DNA of 16,684 nt, taken from assembly GCA_964563595.1 (NCBI GenBank), contig CAZLWR010000022.1, positions 1 to 16,684 of the forward strand. Reading direction: 5' to 3'. This document shows positions 1-6,868 of this stretch, piece by piece. A program made the translations under genes and the position numbers. This stretch comes from CALMFT01 sp964563595 (GTDB taxonomy: Bacteria > Patescibacteriota > Gracilibacteria > Absconditabacterales > Absconditicoccaceae). The stretch's first letter is position 1. Every line of letters starts with the position of its first letter. A model generated the notes under the pieces. The model saw nothing but the letters and a program-made list of their open reading frames with translations, had not been told where the DNA came from and did no database searches.

Positions 1-1526
1 GCAGGAACAAACATCACTGCACCGGTTGCATAATCCATCAATACATAGTCTGCATACCATACCGGTACCAACTCGTCTGATAATGGATGTCTGACATTTA
101 TTTCTGAATAAAATCATGTCTTAGCTCTTTCAGTGGATTGTCTGTCAATACTACTCATCTTAGCAACTTCAGTACGATATGTCTTTAATTCTTTTTTCTT
201 TTCATTACTCAACAAGCTGTCCAAGATATCATTCTCGGGAGCCAGTACCACAGCCGTAACACCATAAAGCGTATCTGGTCTTGTAGTAAAAACAGTAATC
301 TTTGAAGAGATATGAGAAGCCACTTTTTTGATGTAGATATTGATAGTTTTACCAATGCTATTATCTATTGTTGTCCCAATTAGTCCATAAGCCTCTTTGT
401 TGCACATGGCATTGGCTATCGTATCATTTTCCAAGCAATACCTAGCAATATAGTTTCTTTCAGCAGGAAGATAATGTTTCTCAAACTCGCTATTCAAAAA
501 CTGTGCCAATCATTGTCTTCTATATTCCGGATCTATAATAACATCATCAAACCAAAATACCTGATCCTCGGGGATATTATTTTGAGACAACATAGAGTGA
601 ATATTTTGTGCACCAATTGATGCAAAGTATTCTTTCATCGTTCATGTACTATCAAATCCAGTTCTCAATCAAATCAGTTTGTTGTTGTGGAAGAGCAATA
701 TACCTCTTGTGTTAGGATCACGAAGTCGACTGGATCGCTCCTGTGCAATATAAGATCTATTGTAGGCCGATCCTCGCTGTGTGTCAGCAAAACACTTATC
801 ATACAGATCAAATATTTGTTCATTTGCTAAATCTAAAGCGGGATCCAATGACCTCGCTGTATAATCACCATATTCTCTGACAGGCATCTTAGATCAGTTT
901 ATTTCAAAATCAATCTCAGCACCAAAACTCCTTCCAATCCAATTTCTTTGTGCAACTTTTGTTTCTTCTGGTCGATGTGGGAGTAAATCCAAGTCATCAA
1001 TAAGCTGATCAGCATATTGAGTAATACCAAAATATCGCTGAAGATGTTTTTTTTGAATAATCACTGTCTCACAACGCTCACATTTACCATCTACTACTTG
1101 GTCATTTGCCAATACTGTCTGACACCCGTTGCATCGATTAACTAAACCATCTTTTCTATATGCCAGACCATGCTCGAATAATTTCTTGAAAATCCACTGT
1201 GACCATTTATAGTATTCCGGATCAGAAGTTAAAAACAACCTATCCCAATCAAAGTCGAAATTACAGTCTTTCATTTGTTTGATAAAGTTTTTGCAGGCCT
1301 CTTGAGTCACCTCATCAGCAGATTTTCCCTGTTTGATAGCAAAGTTCTCAGTAGGTAGACCAAAACTGTCAAAACCCGTGGGATATATGACATCATATCA
1401 TTCCATCTTTTTTTTTCTGGCAACGTAATCGGTAATGGTGAAATTTGATGCATGACCAACATGTAAACCAAATCAACTTGGATAGGTAAACATCGGAAGT
1501 ACGTAATATTTTTTCTGGGCAGTCAT
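1..1526 (-). CDS. leuS: Leucyl-tRNA synthetase with inserted GNAT domain (C-terminus off window)
   Basis: Class I synthetase that charges tRNA-Leu with leucine. Read from ATG at 1526-1524 with TGA as Gly, one frame stays open to the window edge (508 codons). The N-terminus has MFTYPSG followed by the HIGH-type motif H22-V-G-H25, where Gly18 is TGA. The usual FDSFGLPTEN block follows, then a Zn-type cluster (C132, C135, C149, C152) and QRNWIGRS near residue 200. After residue 211 a foreign domain of about 195 residues appears (separate entry). CP1 editing sequence resumes at residue 410 with ITVFTTRPDTLYG and runs to HPLSDELVPVWYADYVLMDY at the edge. Seven TGA codons are seen, at least two at invariant Gly. 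CGA codons 131, 164 and 185 align with Trp of E. coli LeuRS (VNWC, QWF, HWP). KMSKS and the anticodon domain lie outside the window. Identity is secure. Confidence 0.97.
303..893 (-). other. GNAT acetyltransferase-like domain inserted in LeuRS
   Basis: Residues about 212-408 of the LeuRS reading frame have no counterpart in ordinary LeuRS, where WIGRS-x-GxEI-F is followed within about a dozen residues by TVYTTRPDT. The inserted segment looks like a GNAT fold: an N-terminal helical part (about 225-275), a strand pair around ILLFHNNKLIGLRTGF, the strand FWFDDVIIDPEY, then R336-R337-Q338-G339-L340-A341, which fits the acetyl-CoA pyrophosphate loop (Q/R-x-x-G-x-G/A; Gly339 is TGA). A late helix follows with an NAMCNKEAYGLIG element like the GNAT C-terminal N...A..(Y/F)..xGF region. 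It is in frame with the parent on both sides and has no stop other than recoded TGA. The family call rests on motif recognition; substrate and activity are unknown. Confidence 0.8.
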
Positions 1527-1551
1527 AAGAATAGATACATAGTCTGAATAA

Positions 1552-1579
1552 AGTATCTCACTAGGAAGTGAACTGTAAA
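1552..1579 (-). promoter_or_regulatory. Putative leuS promoter
   Basis: On the minus strand a TTTACA -35-like hexamer (1574-1579) is followed after 16 nt by GATACT (1552-1557) as a weak -10. Transcription would begin about 20 nt before the leuS ATG. An inverted repeat TCACT-N4-AGTGA (1558-1571) fills the spacer and could be an operator. There is no Shine-Dalgarno before the ATG. This is motif matching only. Confidence 0.35.
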
Positions 1580-1734
1580 ATAACTATATTATGGTCTTTT
1601 GCTAGCCTTTTTCGGTCGTATAAACAGATATTGCCATAATCTGATGATAAAACTTTACAAATAAGAATCTATCATTGTAAAATTTTCTCTTGTAATGACA
1701 CCCAAGAAAGTTACATATCTTCTCGCCTTAGTTA

Positions 1735-1772
1735 CGAACAATCGTTAGTTCATGAGATTGCTCGAGTTTTTT
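1735..1772 (+). terminator. Putative intrinsic terminator without an obvious upstream gene
   Basis: CGAACAATC (1735-1743) can pair with GATTGCTCG (1756-1764) through eight pairs and one A-C mismatch around a 12-nt loop, followed by AG and six T (1767-1772). It faces the plus strand. No plus-strand gene is visible between the leuS start and this point, so it may end a small RNA or be fortuitous. The rest of 1580-1856 is AT-rich and shows no coding sequence that I can support. Confidence 0.4.
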
Positions 1773-1856
1773 ATTATCTAAATTTACTATAACAATCTAT
1801 AGTTAAATTCTGTATTCAAAATCTCACTTACTGATGAATAATAAGGTAGTCTTAAA

Positions 1857-2066
1857 CGATCCCATAGCTCAATGGATAGAGCAATAGCCTTCTAAGCTAG
1901 AGGTTGATGGTNNNNNNNNNNNNNNNNNNNNNNNNNNNNNNNNNNNNNNNNNNNNNNNNNNNNNNNNNNNNNNNNNNNNNNNNNNNNNNNNNNNNNNNNN
2001 NNNNNNNNNNNCGATCCCATAGCTCAATGGATAGAGCAATAGCCTTCTAAGCTAGAGGTTGATGGT
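1857..2066. other. Scaffold gap with 55-nt contig-end duplication
   Basis: The 55 nt at 1857-1911 are identical to the 55 nt at 2012-2066, and exactly 100 N (1912-2011) separate them. The left copy stops in the middle of tRNA-Arg. An odd-length exact overlap at two contig ends is what an unresolved k=55 de Bruijn graph overlap gives. The likely true sequence has one copy and no gap. The left fragment should not be counted as a second tRNA gene. Confidence 0.9.
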
Positions 2067-2085
2067 TCGAGTCCATCTGGGGTCA
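2013..2085 (+). tRNA. tRNA-Arg (UCU)
   Basis: This is a full cloverleaf. Acceptor GATCCCA pairs with TGGGGTC, the D arm is GCTC...GAGC, the anticodon loop CTTCTAA gives anticodon TCT, and the T arm is GATGG-TTCGAGT-CCATC. Discriminator A is at 2085 and CCA is not encoded. It reads AGA, the dominant Arg codon here, which fits a genome in which CGA and CGG no longer mean Arg. It lies 5 nt before tRNA-Glu and probably shares its transcript. Confidence 0.95.
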
Positions 2086-2090
2086 TATAT

Positions 2091-2167
2091 GCTCCCATCG
2101 TCTAGTGGTTTAGGACATCGCCCTCTCACGGCGAAGATCGCGGGTTCAAATCCCGCTGGGAGTACCA
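2091..2167 (+). tRNA. tRNA-Glu (CUC) with encoded CCA
   Basis: Acceptor GCTCCCA pairs with TGGGAGT. Anticodon stem TCGCC/GGCGA encloses loop CTCTCAC, giving anticodon CTC. T arm GCGGG/CCCGC encloses TTCAAAT. Discriminator A2164 is followed by a genomically encoded CCA (2165-2167), unlike the tRNA-Arg next to it. CTC reads only GAG, so a UUC isoacceptor should exist elsewhere. Confidence 0.94.
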
Positions 2168-2219
2168 ACGTCGCGTGTTTGTTTTAATCGTATATATTCT
2201 TTTAGTTCATAATTCCTCT

Positions 2220-2786
2220 ATGGCAAACCCCCTAGCTCACAAGGCCCAAAAGGCATTCCAAAACAGAGACAATCAGTTCAAGCAGTTTATCAATGATATG
2301 ATAAAGGCCCCAACAATTGTCGTTATTGACGCCGAAGGTGCTAATATGGGAACTTTCAATAGATTAGAAGCACTAAGAATAGCAGAAGAACAAGGATTGG
2401 ATCTCATACAAATGAGTTACAATGCATCTACTATGACCAGCACCTGTCGTTTGATGGATTACGGTAAATTCCAATATATGAAGAAAAAAGGAGAGGCGGA
2501 TAAACGCCAAACACAAAGCAAAGGAATGAAAGAGTTAGAGATAAGCTACAATATTGGAGACAACGACCTAGAGATGAAAATAAACAAAGGAAAGGAAATA
2601 CTGTCTGAAGGATATCAACTAAGATTTGCTATCAAACTCAGAGGTAGAGAGAATATGTTTAGAGATAAAGCTCTTGCAAAATTACAAAGAGCAGTGGAAT
2701 GAATAGGAGAAGAAGGAAAGTGCCAAGGTATCAAAACAGAACCAAAAGGATACAGTGCGATCTTCGGACCAAAAGGGAAAAAGTAA
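2220..2786 (+). CDS. infC: Translation initiation factor IF-3
   Basis: IF-3 binds the 30S subunit, keeps it apart from 50S and checks start-codon pairing. The 188-residue product has the N-domain signature (VVIDAEGANMGTFNRLEAL, then GLDLIQMSYNA), the C-x-x-MDYGKFQY linker region (CRLMDYGKFQYMKKK), and the C-domain (KELEISYNIGDNDLEMKINK, then LRGRENMF). One TGA at 2700-2702 reads Gly, followed by 27 more residues to TAA; the standard code would cut the protein there. The start is ATG 2220, where MANPLAHKAQK begins; an upstream in-frame GTG at 2175 would only add a hydrophobic leader abutting the tRNA. There is no Shine-Dalgarno. It heads the classic infC-rpmI-rplT order. Confidence 0.97.
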
Positions 2787-2837
2787 TTCAATATACATGA
2801 ACATAGAAAACAATTTAATTCAGATTATATTCTTATT

Positions 2838-3038
2838 ATGCCAAAAGTTAAAACCCATCAAGGTACTGCAAAAAGATTCAAAATAACCTGATCAGGCAAG
2901 TTTATGCACGACAAGGCGAAAAAAAACCATCTTATGAGCAACAAAGGTAGAGCTGATAAGCCATTTGGTTACGGTAAAGAGTTATCTGAAGCAGAATGTG
3001 CAAACGTCAAGTCACTTCTTCCGTATGGAAAAAAGTAA
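2838..3038 (+). CDS. rpmI: 50S ribosomal protein bL35
   Basis: This basic protein of 66 residues begins MPKVKTHQGTAKRFKITGSGK, the bL35 signature, with TGA for the Gly in ITGSGK. It ends in a LLPYGKK tail like that of the family. Length matches the usual 64-66. It lies 51 nt after infC and 43 nt before rplT, the conserved order in bacteria, where the operon is often controlled by L20. No clear L20 operator structure could be picked out by eye. The short ORF made by the standard code is an artefact. Confidence 0.96.
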
Positions 3039-3081
3039 TTCTCACTACACAATTTTTTAATATTTTAATTCTAATTGAACA

Positions 3082-3429
3082 ATGACTAGAGTAAAAAACT
3101 GACTTCAAAGACACAAAAGACATAAAAAACTTATTGCACTTGCAAAGTGATACAGACTCGGTAGAGGCAATGTATATAAGCAAGTACAAAATGCCGTTGT
3201 CAAAGCGGGTCAACATGCTTATGAAGATAGAAAGTTGAAAAAGAGAGACCAAAGAAGATTGTGGATCGAAAGAATGAATGCTGCTTTACAAGCAAGAGGT
3301 GGTAAATATAGCACATTCATTAAGCAGGCTTCAGATAAAAATGTGCTTTTGAATAGAAAAGTATTATCTAATATTGCTGTCTTATTCCCAAAAGTATTTG
3401 ATGGTATCTATGCAGAAGTAACAAAATAA
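3082..3429 (+). CDS. rplT: 50S ribosomal protein bL20
   Basis: The 115-residue protein starts MTRVKNGLQRHKRHKK and continues LIALAKGYRLGRGNVYK, then KRDQRRLWIERMNAA. These are the hallmark bL20 segments: the long basic N-terminal helix that binds 23S rRNA, and the RRLWI globular core. Two TGA codons encode Gly in KNG and AKGYR; both positions are glycine or tolerate it in bL20. It is essential for early 50S assembly and is an autoregulator in other bacteria. The standard code would recognise only the last 64 residues. It ends in TAA. Confidence 0.97.
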
Positions 3430-3451
3430 GTATTTATTTTGAACAGATAAT

Positions 3452-3880
3452 ATGAGTAACACAAAAAGCACTTCTTTAGAGGGGTCAAGAAACACGTTAT
3501 TAATTCATACGCTTCGTTCAACATATTATCCTTCATGATTTGCTCTTGATGCCCTAGGAATAAGCGAAGAATGATTAGAAATAGAGATTAGAAGACTTAC
3601 TCAAGAAGTAGCAGCCATAATAGCAGAATTAAAGCTCGTAGCTATTTGAGAGATAAGCGAACGTGAACGTGAAAAAGCAAAAATCGCTATAGCAAAGATA
3701 CACGCAATGGACCGAGGTATTAGTATCTTTAATGAGTTCTGAGTTGAATATGGCGTAGAAAGCACTAAGAAAGATCCTAAAAAACTCAAAAAGCGTACGA
3801 AAAATATTAAAGACGAGAAACTATTGGAGTTCATAGCTGACGAGAAAATCTATCTTGTTCCTTATTCAAATTGAAGATAA
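3452..3880 (+). CDS. Hypothetical protein in r-protein cluster
   Basis: An open frame of 142 residues opens with ATG 22 nt after rplT and ends in TAA, with TGA codons read as Gly (for example YYPSG, SEEGLE, IFNEFG, PYSNG) and one CGA (MDWGIS if Trp). I do not recognise the family. The N-terminal 50 residues are mixed. Residues 45-85 are rich in Glu, Arg, Ala and Ile with a heptad-like look, suggesting a long helix. A Lys-rich stretch follows (KKDPKKLKKRTK). There is no signal peptide or membrane segment. Its position, strand and spacing, and the AU-rich leader shared with its neighbours, indicate cotranscription with the ribosomal genes. A role in translation is only guilt by association. Confidence 0.75.
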
Positions 3881-3901
3881 ATTTAATTTTAGATAAGTAT
3901 T

Positions 3902-4126
3902 ATGACACTGAACAATCAATCTGGAATCTTGGCTTCAAATCAAGTTGCCGAATTGCAAAGAGTAAAAAACGAGATAGGATGCACAGAAACAAATTATTTT
4001 GAACTAGGAAGAGTGTTGCTCAGCGCAGCACAAAATAAAGCACCCGATCTCTATCCAATATTATTGGGAATGAACTGGTATGACATCGGATCATATGCAA
4101 GCACACAAAAGAAATCAGCTATGTAA
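3902..4126 (+). CDS. Small hypothetical protein before tRNA-Leu
   Basis: This 74-residue ORF starts at ATG 3902, 21 nt after the previous gene, and ends in TAA. It uses no TGA or CGA. The sequence is soluble-looking, with a helical middle (NQVAELQRVKNEIG) and an NYFELGRVLLSAAQNK segment, and has no membrane span or Cys motif. No family is recognised. It sits in the translation cluster and is followed 27 nt later by tRNA-Leu(UAA), so the tRNA is probably processed from the same transcript. It is kept because spacing and leader match its neighbours. Confidence 0.6.
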   Translation: MTLNNQSGILASNQVAELQRVKNEIGCTETNYFELGRVLLSAAQNKAPDLYPILLGMNWYDIGSYASTQKKSAM

Positions 4127-4153
4127 TACATGCTACAAATTACAATAAAGCAT

Positions 4154-4237
4154 GCCTGGGTGGCGAAATTGGTAGACGCTGCGGACTTAAAATCCGCCGA
4201 TAGTAATATCGTACCGGTTCGATTCCGGTCCCAGGCA
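4154..4237 (+). tRNA. tRNA-Leu (UAA)
   Basis: This class II tRNA has acceptor GCCTGGG pairing with CCCAGGC. Anticodon stem GCGGA/TCCGC encloses CTTAAAA, giving anticodon TAA. A long variable arm follows (around 4200-4212), and the T arm is ACCGG-TTCGATT-CCGGT. Discriminator A4237 is present and CCA is not encoded. It is embedded in the ribosomal cluster between two small hypothetical genes. Confidence 0.96.
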
Positions 4238-4324
4238 AACCCAGAAACATATAACACTTTAATCGAATTGTTATTAGCATCAAAATAAATATTAAACACT
4301 TTACTTTTAACTTTAAATCAAAAA

Positions 4325-4588
4325 ATGTGACACATCATTCGAAGAACTAGTGAGCTCAATAGCAACGAAAGACTCGTAGCATTCTACAAAAAGGAGTTAC
4401 AGGCTTCTCAAAGAATTATCTATGCCAAAAAACAAAAGCACTACAACACAAAATGGTATAGAAAAAATGTCTCTAGAGACGTGCCTAGTAAGAGAAGATA
4501 TTTCAGAATGAGAGCAATCGTTAGCTCCATGTTCAAGACAAATCAAAAGAAATATGATCTTTTGGTGCAACTCGGAAAGCTTGCTTAG
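4325..4588 (+). CDS. Small basic hypothetical protein, upstream of rplU
   Basis: The 87-residue frame begins ATG-TGA (Met-Gly) and ends in TAG. Its composition is strongly basic and aromatic (KKQKHYNTKWYRKN, SKRRYFRMRA), as expected of an rRNA-binding protein. Codon 6 is CGA (Trp under the inferred code). The stretch ERLVAFYKKELQASQRII followed by a basic tail is loosely reminiscent of bS21, but the resemblance is too weak to name it. It lies between tRNA-Leu and rplU with the same AU-rich leader as its neighbours. It could be a lineage-specific ribosomal protein or a very diverged known one; a structural comparison would decide. Confidence 0.7.
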
Positions 4589-4649
4589 AAAACGACAATA
4601 TAAAAACATTAATCCATGATCAATCTTTAATTATTAATTACATAATCCA

Positions 4650-5168
4650 ATGTTTGCTGTAATAGAACTCCAATGACATCAATATATCGTAAGACAAGAC
4701 GATACTATCGTCGTAGACAAACTTGAACTGGAGGGTGCGACTTATACCACTGATAAAGTACTTTTGATTGCCGACGAAGAAGGAACTAGCGTAACACTAG
4801 GAGCTCCTTATGTAGCAAACACTCAAGTTAACTTTGATGTAGTAACTGACTTCCAAAAGGGAGAAAAGATCAGAGTGTTGAAATTCAAAAGAAAAAATAG
4901 ATATCAAAGGATTATTGGTTTCAGACCACATCAAACCGTATTGCAAGTCACATCAATCGGAGGAGAGAGCAAGAAAACAAAGAAAGCCGAAGCAGTAACT
5001 GAAATTGCTGAGCCAGTAAAGAAAGTAGGAAAGACTGAGAAAATAACAAAAGCTGAAACGAGTAAAGCCAAAGCTCCGGCGAAAACTGAAAAGAAGACCG
5101 CTACAAAAGCACCGAAAGTAGCAACCCCAAAGAAAGTAACTAAAAAAACCGAAACCACAGACGCGTAA
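4650..5168 (+). CDS. rplU: 50S ribosomal protein bL21 with Lys/Ala-rich tail
   Basis: bL21 binds domain V of 23S rRNA. Residues 1-105 follow the family: MFAVIELQGHQYIV (Gly is TGA), VVDKLELEG, KVLLIADEEG, VTLGAPYV, KIRVLKFKRKNRYQRIIGFRP. The normal length is about 103; here the protein is 172 residues because of a tail (about 107-172) made almost wholly of Lys, Ala, Thr, Pro and Glu, with repeated KKxxK and APxK-type units. Such tails are low-complexity and probably disordered and RNA-contacting. It ends in TAA 36 nt before infA. The domain call is firm; the tail's function is unknown. Confidence 0.95.
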
Positions 5169-5204
5169 ATCATATTATTTTAACTTTTAATTCTCTAGCA
5201 CTTT

Positions 5205-5483
5205 ATGGGGAAACCACAACCGCAACCGCAACAAAGGAAATTCGAACCAAGAAGAAAAAAAGACAGTAATGACGTAGAGCTTCCTGGTGTTATAGAACAA
5301 GATTTGTGATTCGGTAACTACGGAGTCAAAATAGACTGAATAGATCAGCTTATTATTGCTTACGTAGCATGAAAAATGCAAATGAGAAAAATAAAAGTAA
5401 TAGTCTGAGACAGTGTGATGGTTAAGATTAACCCAGATGACCGAAGTAAATGAATTATTACCTATAGATCTACCGTAAAGTAA
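5205..5483 (+). CDS. infA: Translation initiation factor IF-1
   Basis: This S1-type OB-fold protein of 92 residues binds the 30S A site. After a basic N-terminal extension of about 25 residues (PQPQPQQRKFEPRRKK) the core reads ELPGVIEQDLGFGNYGVKIDG, AYVAGKMQMRKIKVIVGDSV, and NPDD-x-SKGIITYR. These align with IF-1 VxEALPNAMF, AHISGKMRKNYIRILPGD and SPYDLTRGRITYR. Five TGA codons read Gly, including the invariant Gly of the GKMR and GD elements, making this one of the cleanest code demonstrations in the window. CGA at codon 80 sits where most IF-1 have Leu, so Trp fits better than Arg. It is followed by rpmJ, the usual order. Confidence 0.95.
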
Positions 5484-5510
5484 TTTTAGCCTTTTAACTC
5501 AACAAATAGA

Positions 5511-5624
5511 ATGAAAGTCGCAACATCAGTAAAGAAAAGATGTCTCAATTGTAAAATAATCAGAAGACATGGCAAGGTATTGGTAATATGCATCAATGCA
5601 AAGCACAAACAAAGACAAGGTTAA
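5511..5624 (+). CDS. rpmJ: 50S ribosomal protein bL36
   Basis: This protein of 37 residues begins MKVATSVKKRCLNCKIIRR and ends KHKQRQG. The zinc ligands C11, C14, C27 and H32 are all present, so it is the zinc-binding (C+) form. The length is exactly that of the family. It lies 27 nt after infA. A 92-residue hypothetical separates it from rpsM, where most bacteria have infA-rpmJ-rpsM directly. Confidence 0.96.
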   Translation: MKVATSVKKRCLNCKIIRRHGKVLVICINAKHKQRQG

Positions 5625-5645
5625 TTTTACTTATCACTCAATTCT

Positions 5646-5924
5646 ATGCTAGAAGCTACACGACCAAATTCATTAAACATATGACACCAAGAGGTCTTTT
5701 ATAGTATGCCAGTAAACGGCGATATTATTGTGAACTTACAAGAATGATCATTTGTATGGAATAGCGACAATACAAGACAATTGATTGAAGTGTTTAATGC
5801 AAAAGGATATGTGCCAGTATGTTTTGAAGGTGTCTATGGCCAAGAACACATACAAGTCGCTAACGAACTACTAGATATATCCACAAAACCAAACTCAATA
5901 AGCTTCACACCAAAAATAAAGTAA
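5646..5924 (+). CDS. Hypothetical protein between rpmJ and rpsM
   Basis: This 92-residue frame starts at ATG 5646, 21 nt after rpmJ, and ends in TAA. Two TGA codons read Gly (NIGHQE, LQEGSF) and CGA at codon 6 would be Trp. The sequence is mixed alpha/beta without membrane spans or metal motifs: a VNGDIIVNLQ strand, a TRQLIEVFNAKGYVPVCF helix-strand unit, then a helical HIQVANELLD and a polar tail. No family is recognised. It interrupts the otherwise universal rpmJ-rpsM junction, so it probably works with the ribosome, but that is inference from position only. Confidence 0.7.
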
Positions 5925-5978
5925 TAAACAGCATCAGATTATAATAATATTCTACAATTTACAACTTATCAATCGTTT

Positions 5979-6353
5979 ATGTTCCGTATTCAATGACACG
6001 TACTCCCAGAGAACCAAGTAATTTGGACTGCTCTCACCAAAATATATGGCGTAGGTTTACAAGTAAGCAAAAAACTCCTTGCTAAACACAATATCCCTTT
6101 GAACAAAAGAGTAAGAGATATCAGCGAAGAAGAGCAAAAAGTTATCTCTGATGAAATCAAAGAAAGCATTGTGGAAAATGATTTGAGAAGAGAAGTCGGT
6201 AATGCTATCAAAAGACTGAAGGAAATTAGATGTTACAGAGGCATGAGACATAATTTAGGACTTCCTGTAAGAGGTCAGCAGACTAAACAAAATGGTCATA
6301 CAGCAAAAAAGTTACTCGGTAGATCAAGAGTAAGACCAGTATTGAAAAAGTAA
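5979..6353 (+). CDS. rpsM: 30S ribosomal protein uS13
   Basis: The 124-residue protein of the 30S head contacts the P-site tRNA and the intersubunit bridge. It reads MFRIQGHVLPENQVIWTALTKIYGVG (H2TH region, Gly6 is TGA), then DLRREVGNAIKRLKEIRCYRG and the family signature RGMRHNLGLPVRGQ. It continues with TKQNGHTAKKLLG, where uS13 usually has TKTNARTRKG, and a basic tail. It starts at ATG 5979 with no Shine-Dalgarno and lies 45 nt upstream of rpsK, the standard order. It ends in TAA. Confidence 0.97.
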
Positions 6354-6398
6354 TAAGCACATACACTATCATTTATGAATTATTAACCAACGACCATA

Positions 6399-6812
6399 AT
6401 GGCCATTATAAAAAAAAGTACCCCTACAGCTACGTCAAACAAAAAGAAAAAGTATCCTAAGATAGCTTCTGGCGTATTGCACATCAAAACAAGCAGCAAC
6501 AATACTATTGTGGCACTAACTGACAATGATGGCAACCTCATTCTTGGTGCAGGTGCAGGTAGAGTTGGCTTCAAAGGCAGTAAGAAGTCTTCTGCTTATG
6601 CAGCTGAACAAGCAGCAAAGTTCATACTCAATGAAGCAAAAGCAAACTGCGGGCTCAAAGAAGTAGCTGTAATATGCAAAGGCGTATGACTTGGTAGAGA
6701 TGGTGTTTTCAAAGCTATCAACGAACTTGGTGGTATTGATATCAAATATATAGAAGAAGCTACGCCATTGAGATTCGGCGGAACAAAAGGAAAGAGACCT
6801 AAGAGAAATTAA
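6399..6812 (+). CDS. rpsK: 30S ribosomal protein uS11
   Basis: The 137-residue protein of the 30S platform near the E site begins with a Lys-rich N-terminal tail. The core strand set follows: VLHIKTSSNNTIVALTDNDG, then GFKGSKKSSAYAAEQAAKF, and finally ICKGVGLGRDGVFKAINELG, matching the uS11 VKGPGPGRDAAIRALN element; its second Gly is the TGA at 6687-6689. The C-terminus ATPLRFGGTKGKRPKR matches the TPIPHNGCRPPKRRR end. The standard code would drop the last 41 residues. It is followed by rpsD. Confidence 0.97.
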
Positions 6813-6868
6813 TCATCACTTACCATAAGGTAACCATATTATTTATTACAATTCATTACTACTTTATA

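Noticed and set aside
1..1526. leuS as a pseudogene broken into three or more ORFs
   Set aside because: All pieces are in one frame, separated only by TGA at Gly positions; with UGA=Gly the gene is intact.
1858..1911. A second tRNA-Arg gene
   Set aside because: It is an exact 55-nt copy of the contig end across a placeholder gap, most likely assembly overlap.
2175..2219. Upstream GTG start for infC
   Set aside because: It would add 15 mostly hydrophobic residues not seen in IF-3 and begin 8 nt after the tRNA; ATG 2220 gives a normal N-terminus.
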